The notes under the pieces: model-generated
The model's database searches: none
What the model was told of the DNA's origin: nothing
The model's input: only the letters and a program-made list of their open reading frames with translations
Program-made: the position numbers and the translations under genes
Shown: in pieces, positions 36,245 through 45,348 of the stretch
Layout: each line of letters begins with the position of its first letter
Position numbering within the stretch: position 1 is the first letter of the stretch
Assembly: GCF_003725775.1 (NCBI RefSeq)
Contig: NZ_RJSG01000006.1
Coordinates: 62,001 to 126,000 of the forward strand
Origin: Nocardioides marmorisolisilvae
Lineage (GTDB): Bacteria > Actinomycetota > Actinomycetes > Propionibacteriales > Nocardioidaceae
Direction of reading: 5' to 3'
Length of the DNA stretch: 64,000 nt

Positions 36245-36260
36245 TGTTTCACGTGAAACA
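36245..36260. promoter_or_regulatory. parS site 2 (upstream of parA)
   Basis: A second perfect TGTTTCACGTGAAACA, 18 bp before the parA GTG. ParB binding here probably both nucleates the partition complex and represses parAB. Confidence 0.97.
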
Positions 36261-36278
36261 TCGTCTCAGGAGAACAGC

Positions 36279-37253
36279 GTGACCCAGCCGGAGAACGGGA
36301 CCACCGAACCGGAAAACGCGGCCGTTCGAACTGCCGCAGACCTGGAAGAGACCAGGACGTCGTACGGCGACACCTCCACCCCTCTGGCGCGAGCGATCGA
36401 GGCCGAGCTGCGTGCCCGGGAGCGGATGAACTTCCGCGACCCGCTGCCGCGGCCCTCGAAGACCCGGGTCATGGTCGTCGCGAACCAGAAGGGGGGAGTC
36501 GGCAAGACGACCTCCACGGTGAACCTCGCGGTGGCGCTGGCCCAGGGCGGCCAGCGGGTGCTCGTGGTCGACCTGGACCCCCAGGGCAATGCGTCGACCG
36601 CACTGTCGGTCGACCACCGCCGGGGGACGAACTCGTCCTACGACGTGCTCGTCGACGGGATGCCGCTCTCCGAGGCAGTCCAGGAGCACGCGGACATCCC
36701 GGGGCTCTTCATCGTGCCCGCGACCATCGACCTGGCTGGAGCGGAGATCGAGCTCGTCAGCGTCGTCGCACGGGAGAGCCGCCTGAAGAAGGCGCTGGCG
36801 GCGTACGAGCTGATCGGCACGGGCTCCGAGGACCGACTCGACTACGTGCTCATCGACTGCCCGCCGTCGCTCGGCCTCCTGACCCTGAACGCGCTCGTCG
36901 CCGGCGTGGAGATGCTGATCCCGATCCAGGCCGAGTACTACGCCCTCGAGGGCCTCGGCCAGCTGATCGAGACCGTCGAGATGGTGAAGGCGCACCTGAA
37001 CAGCGACCTCTCGATCTCCACGATTCTCATCACGATGTACGACTCCCGCACGAACCTCGCCGCGGGGGTCGCCGACGAGGTCCGTGAGCACTTCAAGGAG
37101 CAGGTGTTGCGGACGACCATCCCGCGCTCGGTCCGCGTCTCCGAGGCCCCTTCGTACGGCCAGAGCGTGATCACGTACGATCCGGGCTCGCCGGGCGCAC
37201 TCAGCTATTCGGAGGCCGCCCGCGAGATGGCCATCAAGGGAGGACAGCTGTGA
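36279..37253 (+). CDS. parA: Chromosome partitioning ATPase ParA (Soj)
   Basis: The 324-aa protein has an N-terminal extension of about 60 residues, then [20 protein letters not shown] with the deviant Walker A (71-78), [14 protein letters not shown] (Walker A') and [18 protein letters not shown] (Walker B). ParA binds DNA in the ATP form and moves ParB-parS complexes. The GTG at 36279 follows CAGGAGAACAGC with good spacing. parB follows after 13 bp. Confidence 0.97.
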   Translation: MTQPENGTTEPENAAVRTAADLEETRTSYGDTSTPLARAIEAELRARERMNFRDPLPRPSKTRVMVVANQKGGVGKTTSTVNLAVALAQGGQRVLVVDLDPQGNASTALSVDHRRGTNSSYDVLVDGMPLSEAVQEHADIPGLFIVPATIDLAGAEIELVSVVARESRLKKALAAYELIGTGSEDRLDYVLIDCPPSLGLLTLNALVAGVEMLIPIQAEYYALEGLGQLIETVEMVKAHLNSDLSISTILITMYDSRTNLAAGVADEVREHFKEQVLRTTIPRSVRVSEAPSYGQSVITYDPGSPGALSYSEAAREMAIKGGQL

Positions 37254-37266
37254 TCGGGGTGCGTGC

Positions 37267-38208
37267 ATGAGCGAGAAGCGACGAGGACTGGGCCGAGGAC
37301 TCGGCTCGCTGATCCCGACGCAGCCCGAGCCCGGTGCAGAAACCACTACGAACCAGGGCGTACCGGGAGATACCGGTCCGGCGATGGTCGCGGGTGCCTA
37401 CTTCGCCGAGCTGCCGATCACCGCGATCACCCCGAACACCCGCCAGCCCCGCCAGGTCTTCGACGAGGAGGCGATGGCCGAGCTGGTTCACTCGGTCAAG
37501 GAGATCGGTCTCCTGCAGCCGGTCGTCGTCCGCAGCATCGGCGACGGCCGCTACGAGCTCATCATGGGCGAGCGCCGTTGGCGCGCGACCACCGAGGCCG
37601 GCCTGGCCACGATCCCGGCGATCGTCCGGGACACGGGTGATGACGACATGCTCCGGGACGCCCTCCTGGAGAACCTGCACCGGTCCCAGCTGAACCCGCT
37701 CGAAGAGGCGGCCGCCTACCAGCAGCTGCTGGACGACTTCGGGTGCACCCACGAGGAGCTGTCGACCCGGATCGGCAGGAGCCGGCCGCAGATCAGCAAC
37801 ACCCTCCGACTGCTCAAGCTGTCGCCGGCCGTCCAGCGACGGGTGGCCGCTGGTGTCCTCTCGGCCGGCCATGCGCGGGCTCTGCTGGGCATCAGCGATG
37901 CAGGTGCCCAGGACCGTCTCGCGGCCCGGGTGGTGGCCGAGGGCATCTCGGTCCGGGGGCTCGAGGAGATCGTCGCCGTCGGTGTTGACGAGGACGAGGG
38001 CGAGACCGTCCGGTTCAAGGCACGGCGTCCGTCGGCACCCGGTCTGGCCGACCTGAACGACCGGCTCTCGGACCGGCTCGACACCCGGGTCAAGGTCAGC
38101 ATGGGCAAGTCCAAGGGACGCATCACGATCGAGTTCGCGTCCCTCGGAGACCTCGAGCGGATCGTCGGCGTGATCGACCCGCGCAATCGTGACGACAGGC
38201 CGATCTAG
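37267..38208 (+). CDS. parB: Chromosome partitioning protein ParB (Spo0J)
   Basis: The 313-residue protein begins [20 protein letters not shown], the ParA-activating N-terminus with the typical [12 protein letters not shown]. It has the CTP-binding motifs [10 protein letters not shown] and [14 protein letters not shown], a helix-turn-helix ([21 protein letters not shown]) for parS, and a C-terminal dimer domain ending [18 protein letters not shown]. It binds the two parS sites upstream. Confidence 0.97.
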   Translation: MSEKRRGLGRGLGSLIPTQPEPGAETTTNQGVPGDTGPAMVAGAYFAELPITAITPNTRQPRQVFDEEAMAELVHSVKEIGLLQPVVVRSIGDGRYELIMGERRWRATTEAGLATIPAIVRDTGDDDMLRDALLENLHRSQLNPLEEAAAYQQLLDDFGCTHEELSTRIGRSRPQISNTLRLLKLSPAVQRRVAAGVLSAGHARALLGISDAGAQDRLAARVVAEGISVRGLEEIVAVGVDEDEGETVRFKARRPSAPGLADLNDRLSDRLDTRVKVSMGKSKGRITIEFASLGDLERIVGVIDPRNRDDRPI

Positions 38209-38224
38209 GTCTTCAAGGATTCAT

Positions 38225-38262
38225 CTCTTTGTCGACAAAGCAATAAATGACTAAAGAGTCTC
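38225..38262. repeat. Origin-proximal motif copy 3 after parB, in a hairpin-forming AT-rich segment
   Basis: TTTGTCGACAAAGCA (38228-38242) is identical to the dnaA copy. TGTCGACAAAGCAATAAATG (38230-38249) matches the rnpA copy at 18 of 20. CTCTTTGTC and GACTAAAGAG can also pair as an imperfect hairpin, so a role in ending parAB transcription is possible. The strip is strikingly AT-rich for this genome. Confidence 0.65.
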
Positions 38263-38281
38263 AGGGCGCTGACCTGCAGGT

Positions 38282-39052
38282 TTAGGCGCTTCCCGACTTC
38301 TTGGCCTTGCGCTCAGCGCGCAGCCGGCGCTCCTCGGCGTACAACGCCGCGGCCTCGTCGAGGGTCGGTGCAGAGCCTCCGAAGCGGGCCGGCAGCCACC
38401 AGGAACCGGGCGGTTGCTCGCCAGCCGGGTGCGCCGTGATGAGCCGGTCGAGCATCGCCTCCATCGTCGTCTGCAGCTCCTTCGTGACGACGTTGGCGTT
38501 GTCCGCAGCAGTGGGGTGCAGGGCTTCGCCGATCTCGATGCCGACGGTCTTGTGGCGCTTGAAGTCGCGCGGCTTGCCCTTGGTCAGGAAGCGCTGGGTG
38601 CCCCAGAGAACGATCGGGACCAGGGGCACCCCGGCCTCCTGGGCGATCCGGACGGCGCCGGTCTTCACGGGCTGGAGCTCGAAGCTCCGGGAGATGGTGC
38701 CCTCCGGGAAGATGCCGACGCACTCGCCGTCGTGCAGGTAGCGGATCGCCTCGTCGATGCCGCCCTGACCCGAGGTGCGGTCGATCGCGATGTGGTGGAA
38801 CGAGCGCATCACCGGGCCGCCGACGGCGTGGTCGAAGACCTCCTTCTTGGCCATGAACCGCGTCAGGCGGCCGCGCTCGACGCCCGGGTACCCAGCCATC
38901 AGGTAGTCCACGAAGGAGAGGTGGTTCACCGCGAGCAGGACGCCACCCTTCTCCGGGATGTTCTCCATCCCCGTCATCCGGATGTCGATGTCGCCGAGCT
39001 TGAACCAGGTCTTCGCGGCGGCGATGACGATCGGGTACGAGATGTCGATCAT
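38282..39052 (-). CDS. 1-acyl-sn-glycerol-3-phosphate acyltransferase (PlsC-like)
   Basis: The 256-aa protein carries the acyltransferase motifs NHLSFVD (HxxxxD, His44/Asp49), ECVGIFPEGTISRS (motif III) and GVPLVPIVLWGTQRF (motif IV). One N-terminal membrane-associated helix is likely. It transfers acyl groups to lysophosphatidate or a related lysolipid. The basic C-terminus (RRLRAERKAKKSGSA) is additional to the usual domain. It converges on parB. Confidence 0.9.
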   Translation of the reverse strand: MIDISYPIVIAAAKTWFKLGDIDIRMTGMENIPEKGGVLLAVNHLSFVDYLMAGYPGVERGRLTRFMAKKEVFDHAVGGPVMRSFHHIAIDRTSGQGGIDEAIRYLHDGECVGIFPEGTISRSFELQPVKTGAVRIAQEAGVPLVPIVLWGTQRFLTKGKPRDFKRHKTVGIEIGEALHPTAADNANVVTKELQTTMEAMLDRLITAHPAGEQPPGSWWLPARFGGSAPTLDEAAALYAEERRLRAERKAKKSGSA

Positions 39053-39141
39053 GGCCGAACCCTACGGGAGAGTAGGTAACGGCGAAATGCCCCGCGGATA
39101 ACCCCAGGCGACGCCGGTACGCCGTCTGGAACACTTCTCCC

Positions 39142-40359
39142 ATGCGCCGCATCGTCCAGTCCCGCAAGCTCCAGCACGTCCGCTACGACGTACGGGGTCC
39201 GATCCTGGTCGAGGCACAGCGACTCGAGGCCGAGGGCCACAAGATCCTCAAGCTCAACATCGGGAACCCGGCCCCGTTCGGCTTCGAGGCGCCCGAGGCG
39301 ATCGTCGCCGACATGGTGCACAACCTGCCGGACGCGCAGGGGTACTCCGACTCCCGCGGCATCTACTCCGCGCGCACCGCGGTCGCGCAGTACTACCAGC
39401 AGCGCGGGCTCACCGACACCCAGGTCGACGACGTCTTCATCGGCAACGGCGTCTCCGAGCTGATCTCCCTGGTGCTCCAGGCGTTCCTCGACGACGGCAA
39501 CGAGATCCTCATCCCCGCGCCGGACTACCCGCTGTGGACCGGAGCGGTCACCCTCGGCGGCGGCGTCCCGGTGCACTACCGGTGCGACGAGGAGAACGGC
39601 TGGAACCCGGACCTCGAGGACATCGAGTCCAAGATCACCGAGAACACCCACGCCCTGGTGATCATCAACCCGAACAACCCCACCGGCGCCGTCTACAGCG
39701 AGGAGACCGTGAAGGGTCTCGTCGACATCGCGCGTCGCCACGAGCTCGTCATCTTCAGCGACGAGATCTACGAGAAGATCCTGTTCGACGACGCGGTGCA
39801 CCACCACACCGCGACGTACGCCAGCGACGACGTCCTCTGCCTGACGTTCAGCGGTCTGTCCAAGGCCTACCGCGTCTGCGGGTACCGGGCCGGCTGGGTG
39901 ATGATCTCCGGACCCAAGCACCTCGCCGAGGACTTCCTCGAGGGCCTGACCCTGCTGGCCAACATGCGCATGTGCGCGAACGTGCCCGCCCAGCACGCCA
40001 TCCAGACGGCGCTCGGTGGGTACCAGTCGATCAGCGAGTACATCGGTCCGGGTGGCCGCTTCTACGAGCAGAGCAAGCTGGCCGCGAAGCTGCTCAACGA
40101 CATCGACGGCGTCAGCTGCGTCGAACCCATGGGTGCGCTGTACTGCTTCCCGAAGCTGGACACCGAGATGTTCGGCATCACCGACGACGAGGCGTTCGTC
40201 ATCGACCTGCTGAGGGCCAAGAAGATCCTGGTCACCCACGGCACCGGTTTCAACTGGTTCGAGCCCGACCACTTCCGGCTCGTCACGCTGCCCGACGTCG
40301 ACATGCTCACCGAGGCCATCGGCCGGATCGAGGACTTCCTGGCGACCCTGCGTCGCTGA
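39142..40359 (+). CDS. PLP-dependent aminotransferase (AlaA-like, alanine transaminase)
   Basis: The 405-residue class I aminotransferase contains KLNIGNPAPFGFEAPEAI, IINPNNPTGAVYS and the PLP-binding lysine in TFSGLSKAYRVCGYRAGWV, with the phosphate-binding Arg in the same motif. The N-terminus (RRIVQSRKLQHVRYDVRGPI) and the CANVPAQHAIQTALGGYQS segment match the AlaA/YfbQ group, which converts pyruvate and glutamate to alanine. An exact substrate assignment is inferred from those motifs. It is divergent from the acyltransferase. Confidence 0.88.
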   Translation: MRRIVQSRKLQHVRYDVRGPILVEAQRLEAEGHKILKLNIGNPAPFGFEAPEAIVADMVHNLPDAQGYSDSRGIYSARTAVAQYYQQRGLTDTQVDDVFIGNGVSELISLVLQAFLDDGNEILIPAPDYPLWTGAVTLGGGVPVHYRCDEENGWNPDLEDIESKITENTHALVIINPNNPTGAVYSEETVKGLVDIARRHELVIFSDEIYEKILFDDAVHHHTATYASDDVLCLTFSGLSKAYRVCGYRAGWVMISGPKHLAEDFLEGLTLLANMRMCANVPAQHAIQTALGGYQSISEYIGPGGRFYEQSKLAAKLLNDIDGVSCVEPMGALYCFPKLDTEMFGITDDEAFVIDLLRAKKILVTHGTGFNWFEPDHFRLVTLPDVDMLTEAIGRIEDFLATLRR

Positions 40360-40373
40360 CCTACGATGGATCC

Positions 40374-41072
40374 GTGGGACGCCAGGTCGACCGACTGACC
40401 CTCGACAACCTGCCGGCACTGGCCGGGCACGGTGCCACCTGCACGTTCTGGGAGCTCGACCCGGTACGCCGCGAGCGGATCCGCGGGCACGAGGCGGAGG
40501 AGAAGGCCGCCTGGGTGTCCCTGATGCTGCGCGAGTGGGGGAGCGTCGGTCGCGTGGTCAGCGTCGACGGACGTCCGGCCGGACACGTGCTCTGGGCACC
40601 GGCACTGCACCTGCGCGGAGGAGACGGGTTCGCGACCGCGCCGGTGAGCAGCGACGCGGTCCTGCTCGGCAGCACCTTCGTCGATCCGGAGTTCCGCGGT
40701 GGCGGACTCGGCCGGGTCCTGATCCAGTCGATGGCCAAGGACCTGATCAAGCACGGCGGCATCGGGGCGGTGGAGACCTTCGGCGCGCACCGACCGCACC
40801 CGGGTTCGTGCGTCCTGCCCGTGGACTTCCTGCTCGCGATCGGGTTCCGCACCCACCGGGCGCACGCCCGGTTCCCGCGGATGCGGATGGACCTGCGCAC
40901 CACCATCACGTGGCGCGAGGAGTTCGAGGCCGCTGCCGAGAAGATCCTCGGCGTGGTCAAGCGACCGAGCCGCAACCCGGTGCCGCAGTCACCGCGCGGA
41001 CTGCAACCCGGCGTGCGACGTCAGGTCAGTGATCGTCCGACTCAGCAGCCAGGACCGAGCGGAGCTCACTGA
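40374..41072 (+). CDS. GNAT-family N-acetyltransferase-like protein
   Basis: The 232-aa protein starts at a GTG 14 bp behind the aminotransferase stop. It shows the GNAT acetyl-CoA signature STFVDPEFRGGGLGRVLIQS (with R-GxGxG/A-like RGGGLG) preceded by the beta-strand SVDGRPAGHVLWAP, and IGFRTHRAHARFPRMRM near the end. Substrate is unknown. The last 47 bp overlap the 3' end of the convergent cwlM-like gene. Confidence 0.82.
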   Translation: MGRQVDRLTLDNLPALAGHGATCTFWELDPVRRERIRGHEAEEKAAWVSLMLREWGSVGRVVSVDGRPAGHVLWAPALHLRGGDGFATAPVSSDAVLLGSTFVDPEFRGGGLGRVLIQSMAKDLIKHGGIGAVETFGAHRPHPGSCVLPVDFLLAIGFRTHRAHARFPRMRMDLRTTITWREEFEAAAEKILGVVKRPSRNPVPQSPRGLQPGVRRQVSDRPTQQPGPSGAH

Positions 41073-42192
41073 GCCGCAGCACGCCGGTGTGCGCGTCCGC
41101 CTCCGGGCTGAGGTAGAACCGTTGGACGGCGACCACCACCGCCTCGGCGAGCACGTCGCGGAAACCCGGATCGGCCAACCGCTGGGCGTCGCCCGGGTTG
41201 GAGAGGTAGCCGGCATCGACCTGGACCGCCGGCATCCGGGTGCGCCGCAGGAACTCCCAGGCCTTGGCGTGGGTGCGCAGGTCGACGAGATCGGTCCGCG
41301 CGACGATCTCGCGCTGCACCAGGCTCGCGAACCGCTCGCCGGTCGAGGAGCGGGTGTTGTGCTTCTCGGACCCGAAGAAGTACGTCGCCACACCACAGGC
41401 GTCGGTGTTGGCCGAAGCGTCGACGGCCAGGGAGATCGACAGGTGCGCGTTCGCACGGTTCGCGAACTGGGCGCGCTCGGTCTCCTGGGTCGCATCCTCG
41501 ACCTCGGCGCGGTGCCGCCCGCTGCGCGACGCGGTCAGGAACGCCTGCACCCCGGTCGCCACCAGGCGGCCCTCGATGCGTGCGGCCAGGTCGTGCACGA
41601 TCTCGGCGGCGGTCTCGGCGTACTCATCCGGGAGGTGCTGTCCGGGCGAGGGGTCGATCACCACGATCTTGCCGCCGAGCTGCGGGCCGGCGTCACGGAT
41701 CCGCTCCTGGGCCCGCATCGCGTTCGGGGCGCCACCACTGACCATCGGGGCGAGCTGGGCCAGCATCTTCAGCGTCAACGGGCCGCAGGTGCCGTCGGCC
41801 GGGATGCCGACGTTGCGCTGGAAGTCGCGCAGCCCGGCCTCGGTCTCGGGTCCGAAGTAGCCATCGACCCGGCCCACCTTGAAGCCGAGCTCCAGCAGCC
41901 GGCGCTGGAGGGCGAAGACGTCGTCGCCGGCCATCAGGCTGCCGGGCAGGTGCGTCAGGATCCGGTCGCCGAGGGTCCAGCGGGCTTCGTCCATCCGACG
42001 GAAGGTGGCGACGCCCACCACCCCGTCGACGTGCAGGCCGCGCTGCTGCTGGAAGGTGCGGACCGCGAGCTCGACCCGGTCGTCGAACGACCCCGGCAGG
42101 TCCCCCTCGATGAGGCCCAGCTGGTCGAGCAGGCCGACGATCTGCGTGACGGCAGGACCTGCATCGCCGTTGCGGAACGTCGTGGTCGTCAC
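41026..42192 (-). CDS. cwlM: CwlM-like catalytically degenerate peptidoglycan amidase (MurA/MurJ regulator)
   Basis: The 388-aa protein has two peptidoglycan-binding domains (about 8-70 and 88-148) and an Amidase_3 domain (about 174-360). Zinc ligands are lost: the usual DPGHGG reads DPSPGQ (Pro183) and SIHAN reads SISLAV (Leu255). The catalytic Glu is Asp326 in PAVQVDAGYLSN. M. tuberculosis CwlM has the same degeneracy and, when phosphorylated by PknB on a C-terminal threonine, activates MurA. Thr369 in DAHTGVLRLSEL lies at the corresponding place. No signal peptide is present, fitting a cytoplasmic regulator. Its neighbours trxA, trxB, sigM and murJ are those of mycobacterial cwlM. Confidence 0.88.
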   Translation of the reverse strand: MTTTTFRNGDAGPAVTQIVGLLDQLGLIEGDLPGSFDDRVELAVRTFQQQRGLHVDGVVGVATFRRMDEARWTLGDRILTHLPGSLMAGDDVFALQRRLLELGFKVGRVDGYFGPETEAGLRDFQRNVGIPADGTCGPLTLKMLAQLAPMVSGGAPNAMRAQERIRDAGPQLGGKIVVIDPSPGQHLPDEYAETAAEIVHDLAARIEGRLVATGVQAFLTASRSGRHRAEVEDATQETERAQFANRANAHLSISLAVDASANTDACGVATYFFGSEKHNTRSSTGERFASLVQREIVARTDLVDLRTHAKAWEFLRRTRMPAVQVDAGYLSNPGDAQRLADPGFRDVLAEAVVVAVQRFYLSPEADAHTGVLRLSELRSVLAAESDDH

Positions 42193-42238
42193 TAGGGGCT
42201 CCCGGGAGGTCGAGGTCGCAGCACTACTGAAACAGAAC

Positions 42239-42290
42239 GCGCGCCCGGAACACTAGCCCGCTTCACAAACGGGGGTGGTTCCGGGCGCGC
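42239..42290 (-). terminator. Strong hairpin downstream of trxA
   Basis: Perfect 13-bp arms GCGCGCCCGGAAC (42239-42251) and GTTCCGGGCGCGC (42278-42290), with an inner CCCG/CGGG pair. The hairpin lies about 40 bp past the trxA stop and before cwlM, separating the two minus-strand genes. No U-tract follows, as usual in actinobacteria. Confidence 0.85.
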
Positions 42291-42331
42291 AGGTGCTCGG
42301 TGGTCGAGCGGTGCCTGTTCGGCCGATCCGG

Positions 42332-42658
42332 TCAGCCGATGATGTCGGCGAGCTCGCGCAGCAGCGCGGCCTTCGGCTTGGCGCCGACGATCTGCTTCAC
42401 GACCTCACCGTTCTGGTACACGTTGAGGGTCGGGATGCCGGTCACGCGGTACGCGGCCGCGGTCACCGGGTTCTCGTCGACGTTGAGCTTCACCAGGCGC
42501 AGCTTGTCAGCGTGCTCGGTGGCGATCTCGTCGAGGATCGGGGCGACCTGGCGACACGGACCGCACCACTCGGCCCAGAAGTCGACCAGGACGGGGGTCT
42601 CGGACTTCAGCACCTCGGCCTCGAAGTCGGCGTCGGTGACGGCCTGAAGGTTGGCCAT
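42332..42658 (-). CDS. trxA: Thioredoxin
   Basis: The 108-aa protein contains PVLVDFWAEWCGPCRQVAPI with the redox pair Cys32-Gly-Pro-Cys35, the cis-Pro loop GIPTLNVYQNGEVV and the terminal helix KAALLRELADIIG. It reduces protein disulfides with electrons from the adjacent TrxB. Equivalent to mycobacterial trxC beside cwlM. Confidence 0.97.
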   Translation of the reverse strand: MANLQAVTDADFEAEVLKSETPVLVDFWAEWCGPCRQVAPILDEIATEHADKLRLVKLNVDENPVTAAAYRVTGIPTLNVYQNGEVVKQIVGAKPKAALLRELADIIG

Positions 42659-42732
42659 GGTTGCTCCTCGTTTGATTCGGTTGGCTTGCAGTTATTGAAC
42701 AGGGGACCGGGGACATCCATTCCCGGCGGTCG

Positions 42733-43707
42733 TCAGGCGGACGCGCCCACCGCGGTCGCCTCTGCCGTCTTCTCGGCGTGCTCCTTGGCCGCGAGGTACC
42801 GCTCGGCGTCGAGGGCGGCTGCACATCCGCTACCGGCCGCGGTGATCGCCTGGCGGTAGGTGTGGTCGACCAGGTCGCCGCAGGCGAAGACGCCCTCCAG
42901 GTTGGTGCGCGTGCTGCGCTCCTGCACCAGCACGTAGCCCTCGTCGTCCAGGTCGACCTGGCCCGGCAGCAGCTCCGAACGCGGGTCGTGGCCGATCGCG
43001 ATGAACAGGCCGGTGGCGTCCAGCTCGCGGGTCTCGCCGGTCACCGTGTCCTTCAGGGTCAGGCCGGAGAGCTTGTCGTCGCCGTGGATGGTCTCGATCG
43101 CCGAGTTCCAGACGATGTCGATCTTCGGGTCCGCGAAGGCACGCTCGGCCATGATCTTGGAGGCGCGCAGCTCGTCGCGGCGCACGATCAGGCTGACCTT
43201 GGAGCCGAAGCGGGACAGGAACGTCGCCTCCTCGACGGCGGAGTCGCCACCGCCGACTACGGCGATGTGCTGCTCGCGGAAGAAGAAGCCGTCACAGGTG
43301 GCGCACCAGGAGACGCCGTGGCCCGAGAGGCGGTCCTCGTCGGGGATGCCGAGCTTCTTGTAGCCCGAGCCCATCGCCAGGATGACGGCCTTCGCGGTGA
43401 AGGTGCCCTCCTCGGTCTTCACGACCTTCACCTCACCGGTCAGGTCGACCTCGATGACGTCGTCGGTGACCAGCTCGGCGCCGAAGCGCTCGGCCTGCGC
43501 GCGCATCTCGTCCATGAGCGCGGGGCCCTGGATGCCGTCGCGGAAGCCGGGGAAGTTCTCCACCTCGGTGGTGTTCATCAGCGCGCCACCGGCGGTGACG
43601 GCGCCCTCGAACACCAGCGGGTTCAGGTTCGCGCGGGCGGCGTACACGGCCGCGGTGTAACCGGCCGGGCCGGAGCCGATGATGATGACGTTGCGCGTCT
43701 CGGACAT
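42733..43707 (-). CDS. trxB: Thioredoxin-disulfide reductase
   Basis: The 324-residue flavoenzyme has FAD motif [19 protein letters not shown] (8-26), the redox centre WCATCDG (Cys135, Cys138), the NADPH motif [15 protein letters not shown] and the FAD loop [22 protein letters not shown]. It passes electrons from NADPH to thioredoxin. ATG at 43707. It follows the anti-sigma-like gene after a gap of 112 bp and precedes trxA. Confidence 0.98.
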   Translation of the reverse strand: MSETRNVIIIGSGPAGYTAAVYAARANLNPLVFEGAVTAGGALMNTTEVENFPGFRDGIQGPALMDEMRAQAERFGAELVTDDVIEVDLTGEVKVVKTEEGTFTAKAVILAMGSGYKKLGIPDEDRLSGHGVSWCATCDGFFFREQHIAVVGGGDSAVEEATFLSRFGSKVSLIVRRDELRASKIMAERAFADPKIDIVWNSAIETIHGDDKLSGLTLKDTVTGETRELDATGLFIAIGHDPRSELLPGQVDLDDEGYVLVQERSTRTNLEGVFACGDLVDHTYRQAITAAGSGCAAALDAERYLAAKEHAEKTAEATAVGASA

Positions 43708-43819
43708 TGATCGCCTGCTCTGTAGTGGGTCTGCTGCTTCAACAGATCCTAGGCAGGCGCCATTCCCCGGGTGCGACCGGCGCGCGCACGTGGACGCGAC
43801 CCACGCGGTGATGCAGGGG

Positions 43820-44698
43820 TCAGGCGGGAACAGTGGTGAAGGCGAGCACCTTTGAGCCGTCGCACGCCCAGGCCTCGACGAGCTGGGTTCCCGCGTTCGC
43901 GGGATGCACCACCAGGACGGCCGGCTGGTTGTCGAGCACGATCGGGTAGGTCTTGGTGCCGTCGATCTTCGGGCCAGCACACTGTCCGGCGGCACGCGCG
44001 AGCGCGAGCACGGTTGACTTCGACGCGTTGGCGTCCGCTGACTGCGGGGTCGGGACTGATCCAGACGTGTCCTCCAGGTCACCCGAGGCCTGGTCGGTGG
44101 TCGTCGGCGTGCTGCCCAGGGTGTACAGGCGGTTGAGATTCTTCGCGCCGCGCCGCGCCGCCTGGGCGAAGTCGATCCCGGAGACCTGGGTGGCGAAGGT
44201 GTCGGTGGTCAGCACCGGCACGCTGCGGAGTGCAGCGTTGAAGTCATAGCTCTTGCCGCTTGCCTCGGTCACGCTGTCCTCCGGCGACATCACCGGACCC
44301 GGCGGCGGCACGGTGGGGACCGCTGCGGAACCACCCGCGTCCGACGTGTTCGCCGAGTCGGCGCTGGCGCTCTTGTTGCTCGAGGTGTTGTCCAGGACCT
44401 GGCCCAACCCGACCGCTCCGGCGCCGGCGACGATCACCACCGCGGCGGCGGCGAGGATCCGCGGAGCCAGGCGCGAGCGACGGCGCAGCGGGACGACGAC
44501 CGGGTCGTCCTCGTCCGGCACCGGCAGCGGGGCCTCCCCGCGGGGCGCGGCACCGGTCAGCTCGGCCAGCGTGGCCTCCAGTCGGGCGGCGACCTCCGCG
44601 GGGATCGGCGTCTCGACCTTCGCCGACGCGAGCAGGTCGCGGACCGCCGCGTGCGCGGGGTCGTCGAAGTCCGCGTCGTCGAATCGTTCGTCGGTCAT
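43820..44698 (-). CDS. Membrane anti-sigma factor-like protein downstream of sigM (RsmA-like)
   Basis: The 292-aa protein has an N-terminal cytoplasmic part of about 75 residues, one membrane helix ([24 protein letters not shown], about 76-100) and a Ser/Thr/Ala-rich extracellular domain containing two cysteines ([12 protein letters not shown] and [10 protein letters not shown]). It overlaps the sigma gene start-to-stop (ATGA). In Mycobacterium the gene in this place (Rv3912) encodes the SigM-specific anti-sigma factor RsmA. Sequence similarity cannot be judged here; the function is inferred from topology and position. Confidence 0.75.
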   Translation of the reverse strand: MTDERFDDADFDDPAHAAVRDLLASAKVETPIPAEVAARLEATLAELTGAAPRGEAPLPVPDEDDPVVVPLRRRSRLAPRILAAAAVVIVAGAGAVGLGQVLDNTSSNKSASADSANTSDAGGSAAVPTVPPPGPVMSPEDSVTEASGKSYDFNAALRSVPVLTTDTFATQVSGIDFAQAARRGAKNLNRLYTLGSTPTTTDQASGDLEDTSGSVPTPQSADANASKSTVLALARAAGQCAGPKIDGTKTYPIVLDNQPAVLVVHPANAGTQLVEAWACDGSKVLAFTTVPA

Positions 44699-45348
44699 CG
44701 TGCACCCCCTTCGGTCGCAGTACCTGAGTCTGACGCCGCCGCCAAGGACCCGGTTCCGGTGATCCCCGTCTCCTCCAGCAGCACCAGCAGCCGATGTCGC
44801 CCGCGGGCGCAGCGGCTCTTCACCGTGCCCGTGGGGCAGCCGAGCATGCGGGCGGCCTCCTCGACCGGGTACCCCTCCATGTCGACGAGCACGAGCGCGG
44901 CCTTCTGGTCCGGAGGCAGCCGGTCGAGAGCCTTGAGCAGCTGGGTGCGCTGGTCCGAGCGCACCGCCTCGACGGCCGGGTCGTGCACGTCGCTGGTCGA
45001 GGTGAGCACCGCTCCGCGGCCGGCGTACTCGTCGAGGTCGTCGGGAAGCGCACTGGCCGCGCGGACCTTGTTGCGACGCAGGCGGTCCAGGCTGGCGTTC
45101 ACCACGATCCGGTGCAGCCAGGTCGTCACCATCGCCTCGGCCCGGAAGTCGGCGGCGCGGCGGAAGGCCGAGATCATCGCCTCCTGCAACGCGTCGGCGG
45201 CGTCCTCGGGGTTGCCGGTGGTGCGCAGAGCCACCGCCCACAACCGGTCGCGGTGCCGGGTGAACAGCACGCCGAACGCGTCGGGGTCGCCCTCGGCGTG
45301 AGCCAGGAGGAGGCCGGCGTCGTCGAGCTCGTCGAGCCGGACGCTCAC
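44695..45348 (-). CDS. sigM: ECF sigma factor SigM
   Basis: The 217-residue protein has region 2 (DPDAFGVLFTRHRDRLWAVA with NPEDAADALQEAMISAFRRA and ATTWLHRIVVNASLDRLRR-like segment) and region 4 (LPPDQKAALVLVDMEGYPVEEAARMLGCPTGTVKSRCARGRHRL). It belongs to the SigM/SigE-type ECF group with a membrane anti-sigma partner downstream. The GTG start overlaps the stop of the pseudokinase gene (GTGA), so murJ, pseudokinase, sigM and anti-sigma probably share a transcript. Confidence 0.93.
   Translation of the reverse strand: MSVRLDELDDAGLLLAHAEGDPDAFGVLFTRHRDRLWAVALRTTGNPEDAADALQEAMISAFRRAADFRAEAMVTTWLHRIVVNASLDRLRRNKVRAASALPDDLDEYAGRGAVLTSTSDVHDPAVEAVRSDQRTQLLKALDRLPPDQKAALVLVDMEGYPVEEAARMLGCPTGTVKSRCARGRHRLLVLLEETGITGTGSLAAASDSGTATEGGAR

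Noticed and set aside
38225-38262. Simple rho-independent terminator after parB
   Set aside because: The pairing is imperfect and AT-rich with no U-tract, and the sequence recurs in dnaA and rnpA, so a terminator does not explain it alone.
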